A DNA stretch of 10,970 nt from Verrucomicrobiales bacterium (GCA_002724615.1 PBPF01000172.1:1-10970), one strand, 5' to 3'. Counted from the first letter of the stretch, positions 1 to 7,046 are shown. Program-made: numbers and translations. The notes: a model not told the origin generated them from the letters alone.

Positions 1-142
1 AAGGCAAACCCGGCGAACAAGGCAAGCCCGGCGAACAAGGCAAGCCCGGCGAACAAGGCAAGCCCGGCGAACAAGGCAAACAAGGCAAACCCGGCGAACA
101 AGGTCAACCCGGCCAGTCAGGGCAGCCCGGCGAGCAAAGTGA
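1..142 (+). repeat. 18-bp tandem repeat encoding collagen-like (GKPGEQ)n
   Basis: Units of 18 bases (AAGGCAAGCCCGGCGAAC and close variants) begin at 1, 19, 37, 55 and 82. A 9-base half unit sits at 73-81, and decayed copies continue to about 142. The array lies in frame inside the first gene, each unit giving two Gly-X-Y triplets, and it continues past the left edge. The half unit keeps the Gly-X-Y phase, so length changes appear constrained to multiples of 9 bases. Confidence 0.9.
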
Positions 143-2174
143 AATGGAGGACAAGGTTGATGAGGCCATCGAGGAGGAGAAGAATGCCCTTGAGGAACTT
201 CGCGATCTTCAGGAGAAAGCCGCCGAGGTTGAGGAAGCCGCGTTGATGAACACCATCGTATCCCGCCTGCGCCGCATTTCCGAATCCGAGGGTCGCATCC
301 AACAGTATCTTGGTGAGCAATATGGTGACCTCGTGGGTCTCAAGTGGAGCGAGATTCCCAAGTCCCTACAATCCGTCCTTAATGTTTTCATTGCCCAACA
401 GATGAAGAACAGCCGTGAGGCCTATGATCTGCAGGGACAGATTCAGCGGTTCTACCATAAGACTGGCCGCGAAAATGAGAAGTTCGGTCAGGTCGCTCGT
501 GAGATGGAGTCTCTTCGCGTTGAGGAGCAATTGGAAAACAACGCCAACCTCATTCGAAACAATCTCACTGGCAATGCCATGAAGCAGGCCGGGACACTAC
601 AGAAGAAGTTTAAGGAATGGGCCGACCTGCTTGACGTCGAGGTTGAGGAAGGCGGCGGCGGTGGCGGCGGCGGCGGCGGTGGTGGCGCCAATGAGGATAT
701 GATCGAGCGCATCATAGAGCTGCTACGCCTGCGCAAGGCCGAGATGGATCTCCGTAAGGCCACCCGCAATGTCGAGCAAATCAAGACCCCCCGCTTAGAG
801 CGTGAACTTGAAGATCTCGCAGCCAAGGGCAAGCGCTGGGCGCAGAAGATTCAGGAAAATCAGGATAAACTTGAGGCTGCCAAATCTCAGGACGAAAAGG
901 ACAAGCTGGCCGCAGACATCAAGCTGCTTGAAAAACTAAGGGCTGAATTGGATGACAAGGCTGCCGACCTGAAGGCGGATTTTGACGACATCATTGCCGG
1001 ACTTGCATTCGAGCAGTTTGAAATCGAACGCGATCTTGATCGCGAGCGTGATACCCGGGGTGATGGTAAATATCTCCTCTATGCTCAGAGTGATATGGCT
1101 CAGGCCCGCAACTTGCTCGACATGACCGAGCTGGCCGATCTGGCTCACCAACGTCTTGATGGCGCTGCCGCACAATTGGATGCCGCTTCCACTGCGCTTG
1201 CCGAGACCATGGAAATGGCAGTCAATGCTACAAAGAAGGCTACTGAAGACGCGAAGAAGGCCAAGGAAGAAGCCGAAAAAGCCGAGAATGACGAAGAAAA
1301 GCAGGCTGCTGCCAAGAAAGCCAAGGATGCCGCCGAGTTTGCCAAGGCCGCAGAACAGGCTAACAAGTTGGCCGATGCTGCCGATGATGAGGCGCGCAAG
1401 CTCGCCAAGGCCGCCCGTAACGAAGAGCCCGAGATTGAGGAGGGTGCCATCGACAAATTCCATTCCCGCGCGGACCAACTCGGTGAACAAGCCGGTGCCC
1501 TTGCCGCCAAGCTTGAAGCACTGGAAAAAGCCGCCAAGGCCGCGGGCATTGCCGCCTCTGACGTTGACGAAAAAATATCAAAAATCCGTGAGTCCCTTGA
1601 GGACACCAAGCGGCTCGCCAGTCAGGCTTCTGGAAATTTGGACCAGCATCGCCAGTTGGTTGCCGCCGGAAGTGATCCCATCCTGCCTCCCACTGGCCGT
1701 GAGACCGACGAAGCTCAGGCTGATGCCATTCTCAAGATTGAGCGTGAGGTGCAGGACATGATCAAGATGACCCAAAGCCAGCCCAGCGAAGGCGAAGGCG
1801 AGCAGGAGGATCAGGAGAATCAGCTCGATGAGAAAACCCTCCGCCTCCTCATGGAGATGATGCAGGAACTTCAGGCGCAAGGCCTCATGCCCGGCCAGCA
1901 ACCGGGTCAACAACCTGGCCAGCAGCCCGGCTCCGGTAGTTCACCCTCACCACAACCCGGGTCTGGCCAAGGCAACAGCCCCGGGCAAAGCACCGCCGGC
2001 GGAGACACAAAGGATGATACTCCTTACGATCCCAACGAGGATCCTTTCAGACGCAATGACCCCAGCGCGGGTAGTGGGCAAGCCGCCGGCGCCAGCGGCA
2101 ATCGGCCCGAGGAATATGCTGACGCCATTGAACGTTACTTCCGCCTGCGCCAGCTGCGTAAAAACCAGAAATGA
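3..2174 (+). CDS. Large collagen-like/coiled-coil protein, 5'-partial
   Basis: The frame is open to the left edge, so the ATG at 144 is only an internal Met and the true start lies upstream; 723 residues are visible. Residues 1-45 are Gly-X-Y triplets, mostly GKP and GEQ. A long, highly charged helical region follows, broken by 12 consecutive glycines (residues 217-228). An Ala/Lys/Glu-rich coiled coil lies near residues 397-480, a PGQQ-type Pro/Gln/Gly linker starts near residue 630, and a short C-terminal helix contains YADAIERYFRLR. No membrane segment is visible. The layout resembles, from memory, the C-terminal halves of large DUF4175-like proteins encoded beside toroid proteins and MoxR/BatA genes in PVC bacteria; that assignment is inference. 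The stop codon overlaps the start of the next gene (ATGA), which implies translational coupling. A structural or scaffolding role is plausible, but no enzyme signature is seen. Confidence 0.85.
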   Translation, partial: GKPGEQGKPGEQGKPGEQGKPGEQGKQGKPGEQGQPGQSGQPGEQSEMEDKVDEAIEEEKNALEELRDLQEKAAEVEEAALMNTIVSRLRRISESEGRIQQYLGEQYGDLVGLKWSEIPKSLQSVLNVFIAQQMKNSREAYDLQGQIQRFYHKTGRENEKFGQVAREMESLRVEEQLENNANLIRNNLTGNAMKQAGTLQKKFKEWADLLDVEVEEGGGGGGGGGGGGANEDMIERIIELLRLRKAEMDLRKATRNVEQIKTPRLERELEDLAAKGKRWAQKIQENQDKLEAAKSQDEKDKLAADIKLLEKLRAELDDKAADLKADFDDIIAGLAFEQFEIERDLDRERDTRGDGKYLLYAQSDMAQARNLLDMTELADLAHQRLDGAAAQLDAASTALAETMEMAVNATKKATEDAKKAKEEAEKAENDEEKQAAAKKAKDAAEFAKAAEQANKLADAADDEARKLAKAARNEEPEIEEGAIDKFHSRADQLGEQAGALAAKLEALEKAAKAAGIAASDVDEKISKIRESLEDTKRLASQASGNLDQHRQLVAAGSDPILPPTGRETDEAQADAILKIEREVQDMIKMTQSQPSEGEGEQEDQENQLDEKTLRLLMEMMQELQAQGLMPGQQPGQQPGQQPGSGSSPSPQPGSGQGNSPGQSTAGGDTKDDTPYDPNEDPFRRNDPSAGSGQAAGASGNRPEEYADAIERYFRLRQLRKNQK

Positions 2175-3229
2175 ATTCAATCAAAACGACCATTGTCTCC
2201 AGCGTCTTTGCTGTAATTATATTGTTCGGGGCCGCTACTGCTGCCGGGCAGGACGGAGCCCAACAACAGCAGAATACGCTACGAGATGTAGAGCGCCTTT
2301 ATGTTGGCGGTCTCAAGTGGCTGAAGAAACATCAACAACCAAACGGCACTTTCGCCGGTGGGGGACGTGACACCTACGCCACTCAACCTGGCGTGGTTGG
2401 TCTCGCCGTAGTCGCCATGCTGGCCCATGGTGACGACCCAAATTTTGGTCCCTACGCCAAGAATATTAAACGGGGCGTTAACTTCATTCTCAGCCAGCAA
2501 AACAAAAGTACAGGATACATTGGTACTTCAATGTACAATCACGGCTTTGCTACACTTGCATTGGCTGAGGCCTACGGTGCCGTGCTCGACCCTGAACGCA
2601 AGGTCGCCAAAGGACTTACCAATGCCGTTAAGCTTATCATTAATGCCCAGAAACCCAACAAGAGGCACAAAAGCCGCCAGTATAGAGGTGGCTGGCGTTA
2701 TTCCCCGGAAAGTTCCGATTCCGATTCCACGGTAAGCGGAGCGCAATTTGTGGCCCTTATGGCAGCAGTCAACGCAGGTATTCCCGTGCCCAAGGAAGTT
2801 ACTGATGAGGCACTCAAGTATTTGGAGCGTTGTCAGTCTCCTGCGGATGGCGGAATTGGCTATACCAGTGCAGGTGGATCCAACGGTCCTCGTACTGCAA
2901 TTGGTGCTCTGGCATTTGCCTTGGCCAAGAAAAAGGACAAGCAGCCCTTCAAGCAAGCCATGAACTATCTATACACCAACGAGGGGCGTGGTGCGTCATC
3001 ACATTACTACCATTATTTTTTATACTACGCATCCCAAGCGTACTTTCACGGCGATCCCAAGGGGTGGCAGAGATGGAACGCCCGTAATGTCGCAACCTTA
3101 AAGGAGCAGGTGCAGACAGACGGTAGTTGGCAGAGTAACTTTGGCCCAACCTTTGCCACGGCTTCTTCGCTCCTGTCCATGGCACTTAATTATCGATACC
3201 TGCCCATCTATGAAAAGGACGACGACTAG
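2171..3229 (+). CDS. Secreted prenyltransferase/squalene oxidase repeat (toroid) protein
   Basis: This 352-residue protein starts with a signal peptide (hydrophobic stretch at residues 7-25, probable cleavage near ATA/AAG at 24-26). The mature part has the repeated helix-loop pattern of the terpenoid cyclase alpha-alpha toroid: LKWLKKHQQPNGTF near 48-61, the GVVGLAVVAMLAHG helix near 74-87, GGWRYSP at 173-179 and QTDGSWQSNFGPTFATASSL near 315-334. Class II cyclases carry DxDD followed by Thr; here the matching spot is D183-S-D185-S-T, so the second of the paired aspartates is missing. Together with the small size (true cyclases are about 600 residues or more), this suggests a binding or scaffold toroid, not an active cyclase. 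The start ATG overlaps the stop of the upstream gene and has no Shine-Dalgarno site, so translation is probably coupled. It overlaps the next gene by 20 bases. The fold call is firm; the role is unknown. Confidence 0.9.
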   Translation: MNSIKTTIVSSVFAVIILFGAATAAGQDGAQQQQNTLRDVERLYVGGLKWLKKHQQPNGTFAGGGRDTYATQPGVVGLAVVAMLAHGDDPNFGPYAKNIKRGVNFILSQQNKSTGYIGTSMYNHGFATLALAEAYGAVLDPERKVAKGLTNAVKLIINAQKPNKRHKSRQYRGGWRYSPESSDSDSTVSGAQFVALMAAVNAGIPVPKEVTDEALKYLERCQSPADGGIGYTSAGGSNGPRTAIGALAFALAKKKDKQPFKQAMNYLYTNEGRGASSHYYHYFLYYASQAYFHGDPKGWQRWNARNVATLKEQVQTDGSWQSNFGPTFATASSLLSMALNYRYLPIYEKDDD

Positions 3230-4916
3230 CCGGTACGCCGGCCTCTTGTTCATCTTGGCCATGCCGTTGCTGGCTAGCGCTGCATTTAAGCGAGTGCCAC
3301 CTCCACCGGGACTCGTGCCGCAGCGGGCTCAAATCCCGGTCGCGCGAAAGGTTATCCGGCGTGAAATCCTCCCCATGCCTCCCGTGAAGCTGGATTTGCG
3401 TCCGCGTCAGGACCGGCAGCCATCTCGGTTGACTCGCCGACCACTTCCCGCAGTTGTCAAAAATCAGGGTGGAGCCGAGCAGGACAAACTCCAGTTTCTC
3501 AACAACAACCTCTTGACCGGCCGATTCCTTGGTTTCAAGGAAGGTCAGTTGGTCTGGCAGCATCCTGCAGTTAAGATTCCCATTCCATTCGAGGCCGGCA
3601 GCCTGCAGCGAGTGGATATCAAGGGCTACGATATCCCCCCCACCGCACGTAAGCATACTTGTACCATTGAACTGGCCAATGGCGATGAACTGCAGGGTGA
3701 CCTTGTCTCAATGGATGCTGGATCCAAGGATAAGCCAGGTCATCTCGTGCTCGACACCTGGTATGCCGGGCAACTTCGCATTCCTTTCAATGCCCTCAAG
3801 CGCATCACGCCCGGCGTGGCCGGCAGCAGTACAATCTACGCCGGCCCGGAAAGCATGGAAGGTTGGGCTACCGGCACACAGGCTGCGCAGATGACTGTGA
3901 ACATGCAGATTCAGCAACGGGTTCTGCCCATGGGAGTGCGCCCTGGTGGTCTCCCCGGGAATGTCCCGGTTCCCGCCAACGGCCGTTTACCAGGTGACCA
4001 GGCTCTCGCCATTGCCGGGCGCATGCCTGCCAACACCGTTGCCCAACGCTGGCGTTTCTCCGGCGGTGCATTTTACAGCCGAGGCAACAGTGCCATAATC
4101 GCTCGCAATTTCGAATTGCCCGACAAGGTAAAGGTCGAGTTCGACCTCGCGTGGCAGGGCTATTTCAGCATGGGCGTGAACCTGTTCGCTGACACTTTCG
4201 CTAACTATGCCGGTAATGCCTACAGCCTTAGGCTCGACTCCAGCAATGCCTACATGTATCGGATGATCAACAGTAGCTCCAGCCAGATGGGCCGGGTTCG
4301 CAGCGGACTGCAGAGCCCCCGTACCAAGGCGCGTATCTCCCTGTGCGTAGACAAGGAGGCCAAGTCCATCATAATGCTGGTGGACGGCGCCAAGGTTGGT
4401 TCATGGAAGGAAACCGCCACCCGGGAGTTTGCCGGCAAGGGCAAGGGCATTGTGTTTTACTCGCGCAACTCACAACCCATGCGTGTCTCAAACATCCATA
4501 TCAGCGTATGGGATGGAAGCATGCCGGATGGCAACACGGACACCGCCGGTAATGGCAAGGAGGATTTCCTGTTGTTCAGCAACAACGACAGCATCTCCGG
4601 CGAATTGCTGGGGATCAAGGACGGCAAGGTCAGCCTGCAGGCTGAGTTTCGGAAGATCAACGTGCCGCTTGAGCGCATAGCCCGCATTGACCTCAAACAG
4701 AGACAGGCCGACCTCACTGGGCCTCTGAGTCGCGGCCTACTGCGTAACAATGGCCGAATGATGATGACCATCAAGGACTGGAAATCGCAGGGCGTTGAGG
4801 TCGAGAGTCCCATCTTTGGAACGGCCACCGTGAACCCCGCCATTTTCAATGCTATCGAGTTCAACCTCGACAAGCCTCGCAGGGATCCCAACGATGGTGA
4901 CCCATTCTTCCCCTAA
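3210..4916 (+). CDS. Secreted ConA-like protein with NGD-type beta modules (paralogue A)
   Basis: The frame is open from an ATG at 3141, but the ATG at 3210 is preferred. It gives a clean signal peptide (MKRTTTSRYA followed by GLLFILAMPLLASA, cleavage after residue 24) and cuts the overlap with the upstream gene to 20 bases. The 568-residue product has a basic, Pro-rich segment (27-90) and two beta modules, at about 93-137 and 151-201 (the second with ANGDELQGDL and DTWYAGQLRIPF). A concanavalin-A/LamG-like region (about 281-436) follows, with GNAYSLRLDSSNAYMYRM and IIMLVDGAKVGSW, and then two more modules at about 452-496 and 507-553. It ends in DGDPFFP. It is a diverged paralogue of the next gene over most of its length. 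LamG/DUF1080-type domains often bind or cleave carbohydrate, but no catalytic residues can be named here. It is probably periplasmic or cell-surface; its function is unknown. Confidence 0.88.
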   Translation: MKRTTTSRYAGLLFILAMPLLASAAFKRVPPPPGLVPQRAQIPVARKVIRREILPMPPVKLDLRPRQDRQPSRLTRRPLPAVVKNQGGAEQDKLQFLNNNLLTGRFLGFKEGQLVWQHPAVKIPIPFEAGSLQRVDIKGYDIPPTARKHTCTIELANGDELQGDLVSMDAGSKDKPGHLVLDTWYAGQLRIPFNALKRITPGVAGSSTIYAGPESMEGWATGTQAAQMTVNMQIQQRVLPMGVRPGGLPGNVPVPANGRLPGDQALAIAGRMPANTVAQRWRFSGGAFYSRGNSAIIARNFELPDKVKVEFDLAWQGYFSMGVNLFADTFANYAGNAYSLRLDSSNAYMYRMINSSSSQMGRVRSGLQSPRTKARISLCVDKEAKSIIMLVDGAKVGSWKETATREFAGKGKGIVFYSRNSQPMRVSNIHISVWDGSMPDGNTDTAGNGKEDFLLFSNNDSISGELLGIKDGKVSLQAEFRKINVPLERIARIDLKQRQADLTGPLSRGLLRNNGRMMMTIKDWKSQGVEVESPIFGTATVNPAIFNAIEFNLDKPRRDPNDGDPFFP

Positions 4917-4940
4917 ACCGGAATCTGGAAACTTTAAATC

Positions 4941-6416
4941 ATGTTGAAGACCAAACCAAATAGCACCCTCATGGTCGCCTGTGTCGTGGGCATGTTTTTG
5001 AACATCGCTGAGTCCGTCTTGGCTCAGGGGATCGATGTGCCGCTTGGCATGCGCCCAGCGCCTGGGAAATCCCAAACCATCGAGCTGTTGGGAGGCGACA
5101 AGTTCACCGGCGAAATGAAATCCTTTATCCCCGGTATGCGCGACGGCGAGGAGGATATTGTTAGTTGGGTCCACCGTGATGCCGTGGATAGTATCCGCTT
5201 CAAGGGGTCTCGTGTTGCCCGTATTCAGCTCAACTATTTACCCCCCTCCAACCTGCCCAAAGCCAAGATCGCCAACATCCACTTGCGCAACGGTGACATG
5301 CTCTCAGGCATGGTAAGTGCGCTCACAGGTGAGGTGCTCCGGCTTCAGACATGGTACGCCGGCGAGATTACAATTCCACGCGAAGAGGTTATGGCCATTT
5401 CCGCCGGAGAACAGGTATCCACCGCCCTTTTCGAGGGCCCCAATGGCACCAAGGGCTGGACTGGTCCTAATCTCAAGAATCTCGACGGTGTTAAGGTCGA
5501 CCGCAAGCTCGTTCCCAACAAAGGCGGTGTGAATGGCTGGAGTTACAAGAACAACGCATTTTACACCGGTGGATCCGGCGCACTGGTTGGGCGGTCCATT
5601 AAATTCCCGGACATGGCGAGCATCTCATTCGACCTTCAGTGGATGGGCTACTTCCAGTTGCACGTTCATTTTTACGGCGACAAGCTCGAGCAGTACTCCG
5701 GCAACGCTTATAACCTTCGACTCAACACCAGTAGCGCCACGCTCTACCGCATGTCTGCTGCCGCCGGTCAATCCTCCCTTAGTTCCACTAGCCTCCAGTC
5801 CATCCGGGGCAAGGGCCAAGGCCGCTTTACTCTCCTCGTCAATCGCAAGAAGAGCCAGATCACCCTGCTAGTCGATGGCAACCTAAAGCAACAATGGACT
5901 GATCCATCCGGTTTTGCGGGCCGCGGCAACTACCTCATGTTCGCCTCGCAAGGCAGCGGATCCATGAAGCTTAACCGCATCGTTGTCGACAATTGGGACG
6001 GTCGTGTTCCCACACCTAACACCAGCACTGAAGGCCCCCAAAAGCACGATCTGCTGCTCATGGCCGACAGCGATCGCATGACCGGCAAACTCGTCGCCAT
6101 GGAGGAACAGAAAGTCATCTTTATCCCCAACGTCATCGAGGAGGAATACACTGTGCCCATGGAGAAAATCGCCCGCATCGACCTCGCCAATGCCGGCAAA
6201 CTTGAACCCCTCGCACCACCTCCAGGCTACGTGAAGGCCCATTTCACCAGCGGAGGTACCCTTACGTTCATGATGAAGTCATGGGGCCTCGGCGAAATCA
6301 AGGCTGAGAACTCACTCTTCAAGAACGTCATCATCAGGCCCGATGCCTTTTCCCGCATCGACTTCAACCTCGACGCTGACCGTCCCGGCACCGACGACCC
6401 CTTCGGCTTCAAGTAA
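4941..6416 (+). CDS. Secreted ConA-like protein with NGD-type beta modules (paralogue B)
   Basis: The 491-residue product begins with a signal peptide (hydrophobic residues 10-27, cleavage after VLA at 28). It has the same order as its upstream neighbour: module A (46-97, GGDKFTGEM), module B (112-155, RNGDMLSGMV and QTWYAGEITIP), a ConA/LamG-like core (200-354, with GNAYNLRLNTSSATLYRM and ITLLVDGNLKQQW), module C (369-416) and module D (432-477). The tail DDPFGF resembles that of the neighbour. It lacks the long basic Pro-rich segment found in the neighbour. The gap from the previous stop is 24 bases with no promoter or clear Shine-Dalgarno site (only GGAA about 8 bases upstream), so it is probably co-transcribed. 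An extracytoplasmic binding protein is the most likely role. The gene closes the block, since what follows is non-coding. Confidence 0.88.
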   Translation: MLKTKPNSTLMVACVVGMFLNIAESVLAQGIDVPLGMRPAPGKSQTIELLGGDKFTGEMKSFIPGMRDGEEDIVSWVHRDAVDSIRFKGSRVARIQLNYLPPSNLPKAKIANIHLRNGDMLSGMVSALTGEVLRLQTWYAGEITIPREEVMAISAGEQVSTALFEGPNGTKGWTGPNLKNLDGVKVDRKLVPNKGGVNGWSYKNNAFYTGGSGALVGRSIKFPDMASISFDLQWMGYFQLHVHFYGDKLEQYSGNAYNLRLNTSSATLYRMSAAAGQSSLSSTSLQSIRGKGQGRFTLLVNRKKSQITLLVDGNLKQQWTDPSGFAGRGNYLMFASQGSGSMKLNRIVVDNWDGRVPTPNTSTEGPQKHDLLLMADSDRMTGKLVAMEEQKVIFIPNVIEEEYTVPMEKIARIDLANAGKLEPLAPPPGYVKAHFTSGGTLTFMMKSWGLGEIKAENSLFKNVIIRPDAFSRIDFNLDADRPGTDDPFGFK

Positions 6417-6425
6417 ACCTCGCAC

Positions 6426-6441
6426 GCCAATATTTTTTGGC
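6426..6441 (+). terminator. Weak hairpin after the four-gene block
   Basis: GCCAA and TTGGC form a 5-bp stem around a TATTTT loop, ten bases past the stop of the last gene. No T-run follows the stem on the + strand, so this does not look like a strong intrinsic terminator. It is recorded because it is the only hairpin seen near the operon end. Confidence 0.2.
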
Positions 6442-6481
6442 TGACGAAATCCTCAAACCCCACGAACATCACCCAACCAAT

Positions 6482-6523
6482 GCCGGTGTGGTGGAATTGG
6501 TAGACACAGGGGACTTAAAATCC
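6482..6523 (+). pseudogene. tRNA-Leu(UAA) 5' half, truncated in the anticodon stem
   Basis: The acceptor 5' strand GCCGGTG, T8, the D arm (GTG...CAC around GAATTGGTAGA), and the anticodon arm GGGGA-CTTAAAA-TCC all fit a bacterial tRNA-Leu with anticodon TAA at 6516-6518. After position 41 the sequence reads AG where CC is needed to complete the stem. No variable arm, T arm (TTCRANTC) or acceptor 3' strand CACCGGC follows within a tRNA length. A short CTGCCTTTCG a few bases on may be a decayed variable-arm trace. As it stands it cannot make a tRNA. It is either an attachment-site remnant at an integration junction or a decayed gene. Confidence 0.75.
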
Positions 6524-6638
6524 AGAATAGCTGCCTTTCGATGTACTTCGTCGCGTTGCGTTTTGAGCTTAATCTCCCGGTAATTTCAGGTCAAAACACA
6601 ATTCCCCACACAAATACAAGGGTGAGCAAAAACGCCCC

Positions 6639-6662
6639 AGTGTAGCACAAAGTGTAGCACAA
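6639..6662 (+). repeat. Exact tandem 12-bp direct repeat
   Basis: AGTGTAGCACAA occurs twice without a gap or mismatch. It lies about 115 bases downstream of the truncated tRNA-Leu. GTGTA occurs twice more nearby (6671 and 6699). Closely spaced short direct repeats beside a tRNA attachment site are what arm-type integrase binding sites look like, but that reading is inference. Confidence 0.85.
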
Positions 6663-6698
6663 CCAATAGGGTGTAATCCGGGGTTCCGGGCTGGCCCC

Positions 6699-6718
6699 GT
6701 GTAGGGGTACCCCAACAC
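6699..6718. promoter_or_regulatory. 20-bp near-perfect palindrome, operator-like
   Basis: GTGTAGGGGTACCCCAACAC is self-complementary at 18 of 20 positions, with a perfect GGGGTACCCC core. No loop separates the half-sites, so it fits a dimeric DNA-binding protein site better than an RNA hairpin. No gene starts close enough to assign a target with confidence. Confidence 0.3.
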
Positions 6719-6803
6719 TTCCTCCGTCCAGCTTGGCGGTATAGTTGCGGGTGATGAAAGCCACCTGCTACGCCGCCGTAATCGCTCTGGAGCTGGGGGT
6801 GGG

Positions 6804-6989
6804 GTGTGGAAAGAAGGCAACCCTGATGAGGCGGTCAATGAACTTTTTGTGGAGGCTGTTGAGTTGGCTGGAAAGGCGCAGACCGAGGAAGCCACAGAAT
6901 ATATGGCTTTCCTCAATTCCCGTCGGCGGCTCGAATGGATATTAGAATTATTCACTACTGGTGGACATGATTTGTGCGCGGTAAATTGA
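6804..6989 (+). CDS. Possible small ORF, GTG start, 61 aa, unknown
   Basis: A GTG codon opens 61 codons ending in TGA. GGAG lies about 11 bases upstream, farther than usual for a Shine-Dalgarno site. The predicted peptide is acidic and helical (NPDEAVNELFVEAVELAGKA, then EEATEYMAFLNSRRRLEWIL), which looks more protein-like than the other frames here. The same frame stays open upstream to 6705 without an ATG, so it may be a remnant of a longer decayed gene. No family is recognised. A chance ORF in a non-coding gap is about equally likely. Confidence 0.25.
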   Translation: MWKEGNPDEAVNELFVEAVELAGKAQTEEATEYMAFLNSRRRLEWILELFTTGGHDLCAVN

Positions 6990-7013
6990 CAGTTGCTGGG
7001 GTGGGGTTAGGAT
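6986..7013 (+). promoter_or_regulatory. Candidate sigma-70 promoter for the small secreted gene
   Basis: TTGACA at 6986-6991 is a full -35 match. It is followed after 16 bases by TAGGAT (7008-7013), 4 of 6 to the -10 consensus. This would start transcription near 7020 and give a leader of about 60 bases before the ATG at 7082. It is the best promoter-like pair seen upstream of that gene. Confidence 0.35.
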
Positions 7014-7046
7014 TCATTTTCAAGGAGATTTGTAGTCCGGCTAAAC

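Noticed and set aside
144..146. ATG at 144 as the start of the first gene
   Set aside because: The same frame stays open to the left edge and encodes clean Gly-X-Y triplets, so translation starts outside the window.
936..1761. Several long overlapping ORFs in other frames, e.g. 936-1490 (-), 1145-1609 (-) and 1156-1761 (+)
   Set aside because: They are shadows of the Ala/Lys/Glu-rich coiled coil of the main gene, whose biased codons keep other frames open. Their products are low-complexity and have no recognisable domains.
2700..2740. The toroid protein as an active squalene-hopene cyclase
   Set aside because: It is too short, it is exported, and the acid motif reads DSDS instead of DxDD.
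3141..3212. ATG at 3141 as the start of the third gene
   Set aside because: It would add a non-hydrophobic stretch before the signal peptide and overlap the upstream gene by 89 bases. The ATG at 3210 puts the signal peptide at the N-terminus.
6482..6740. tRNA-Leu interrupted by a group I intron
   Set aside because: Known group I introns in tRNA-Leu(UAA) sit within the anticodon. Here the whole anticodon loop is intact, and no 3' exon with a T arm and CACCGGC was found downstream.
6569..6955. 128-codon minus-strand ORF across the non-coding gap
   Set aside because: It spans the tandem repeat and the palindrome, its product is Ser/Arg/Pro-rich with no domain, and no ribosome site is evident. 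It is probably a chance ORF.
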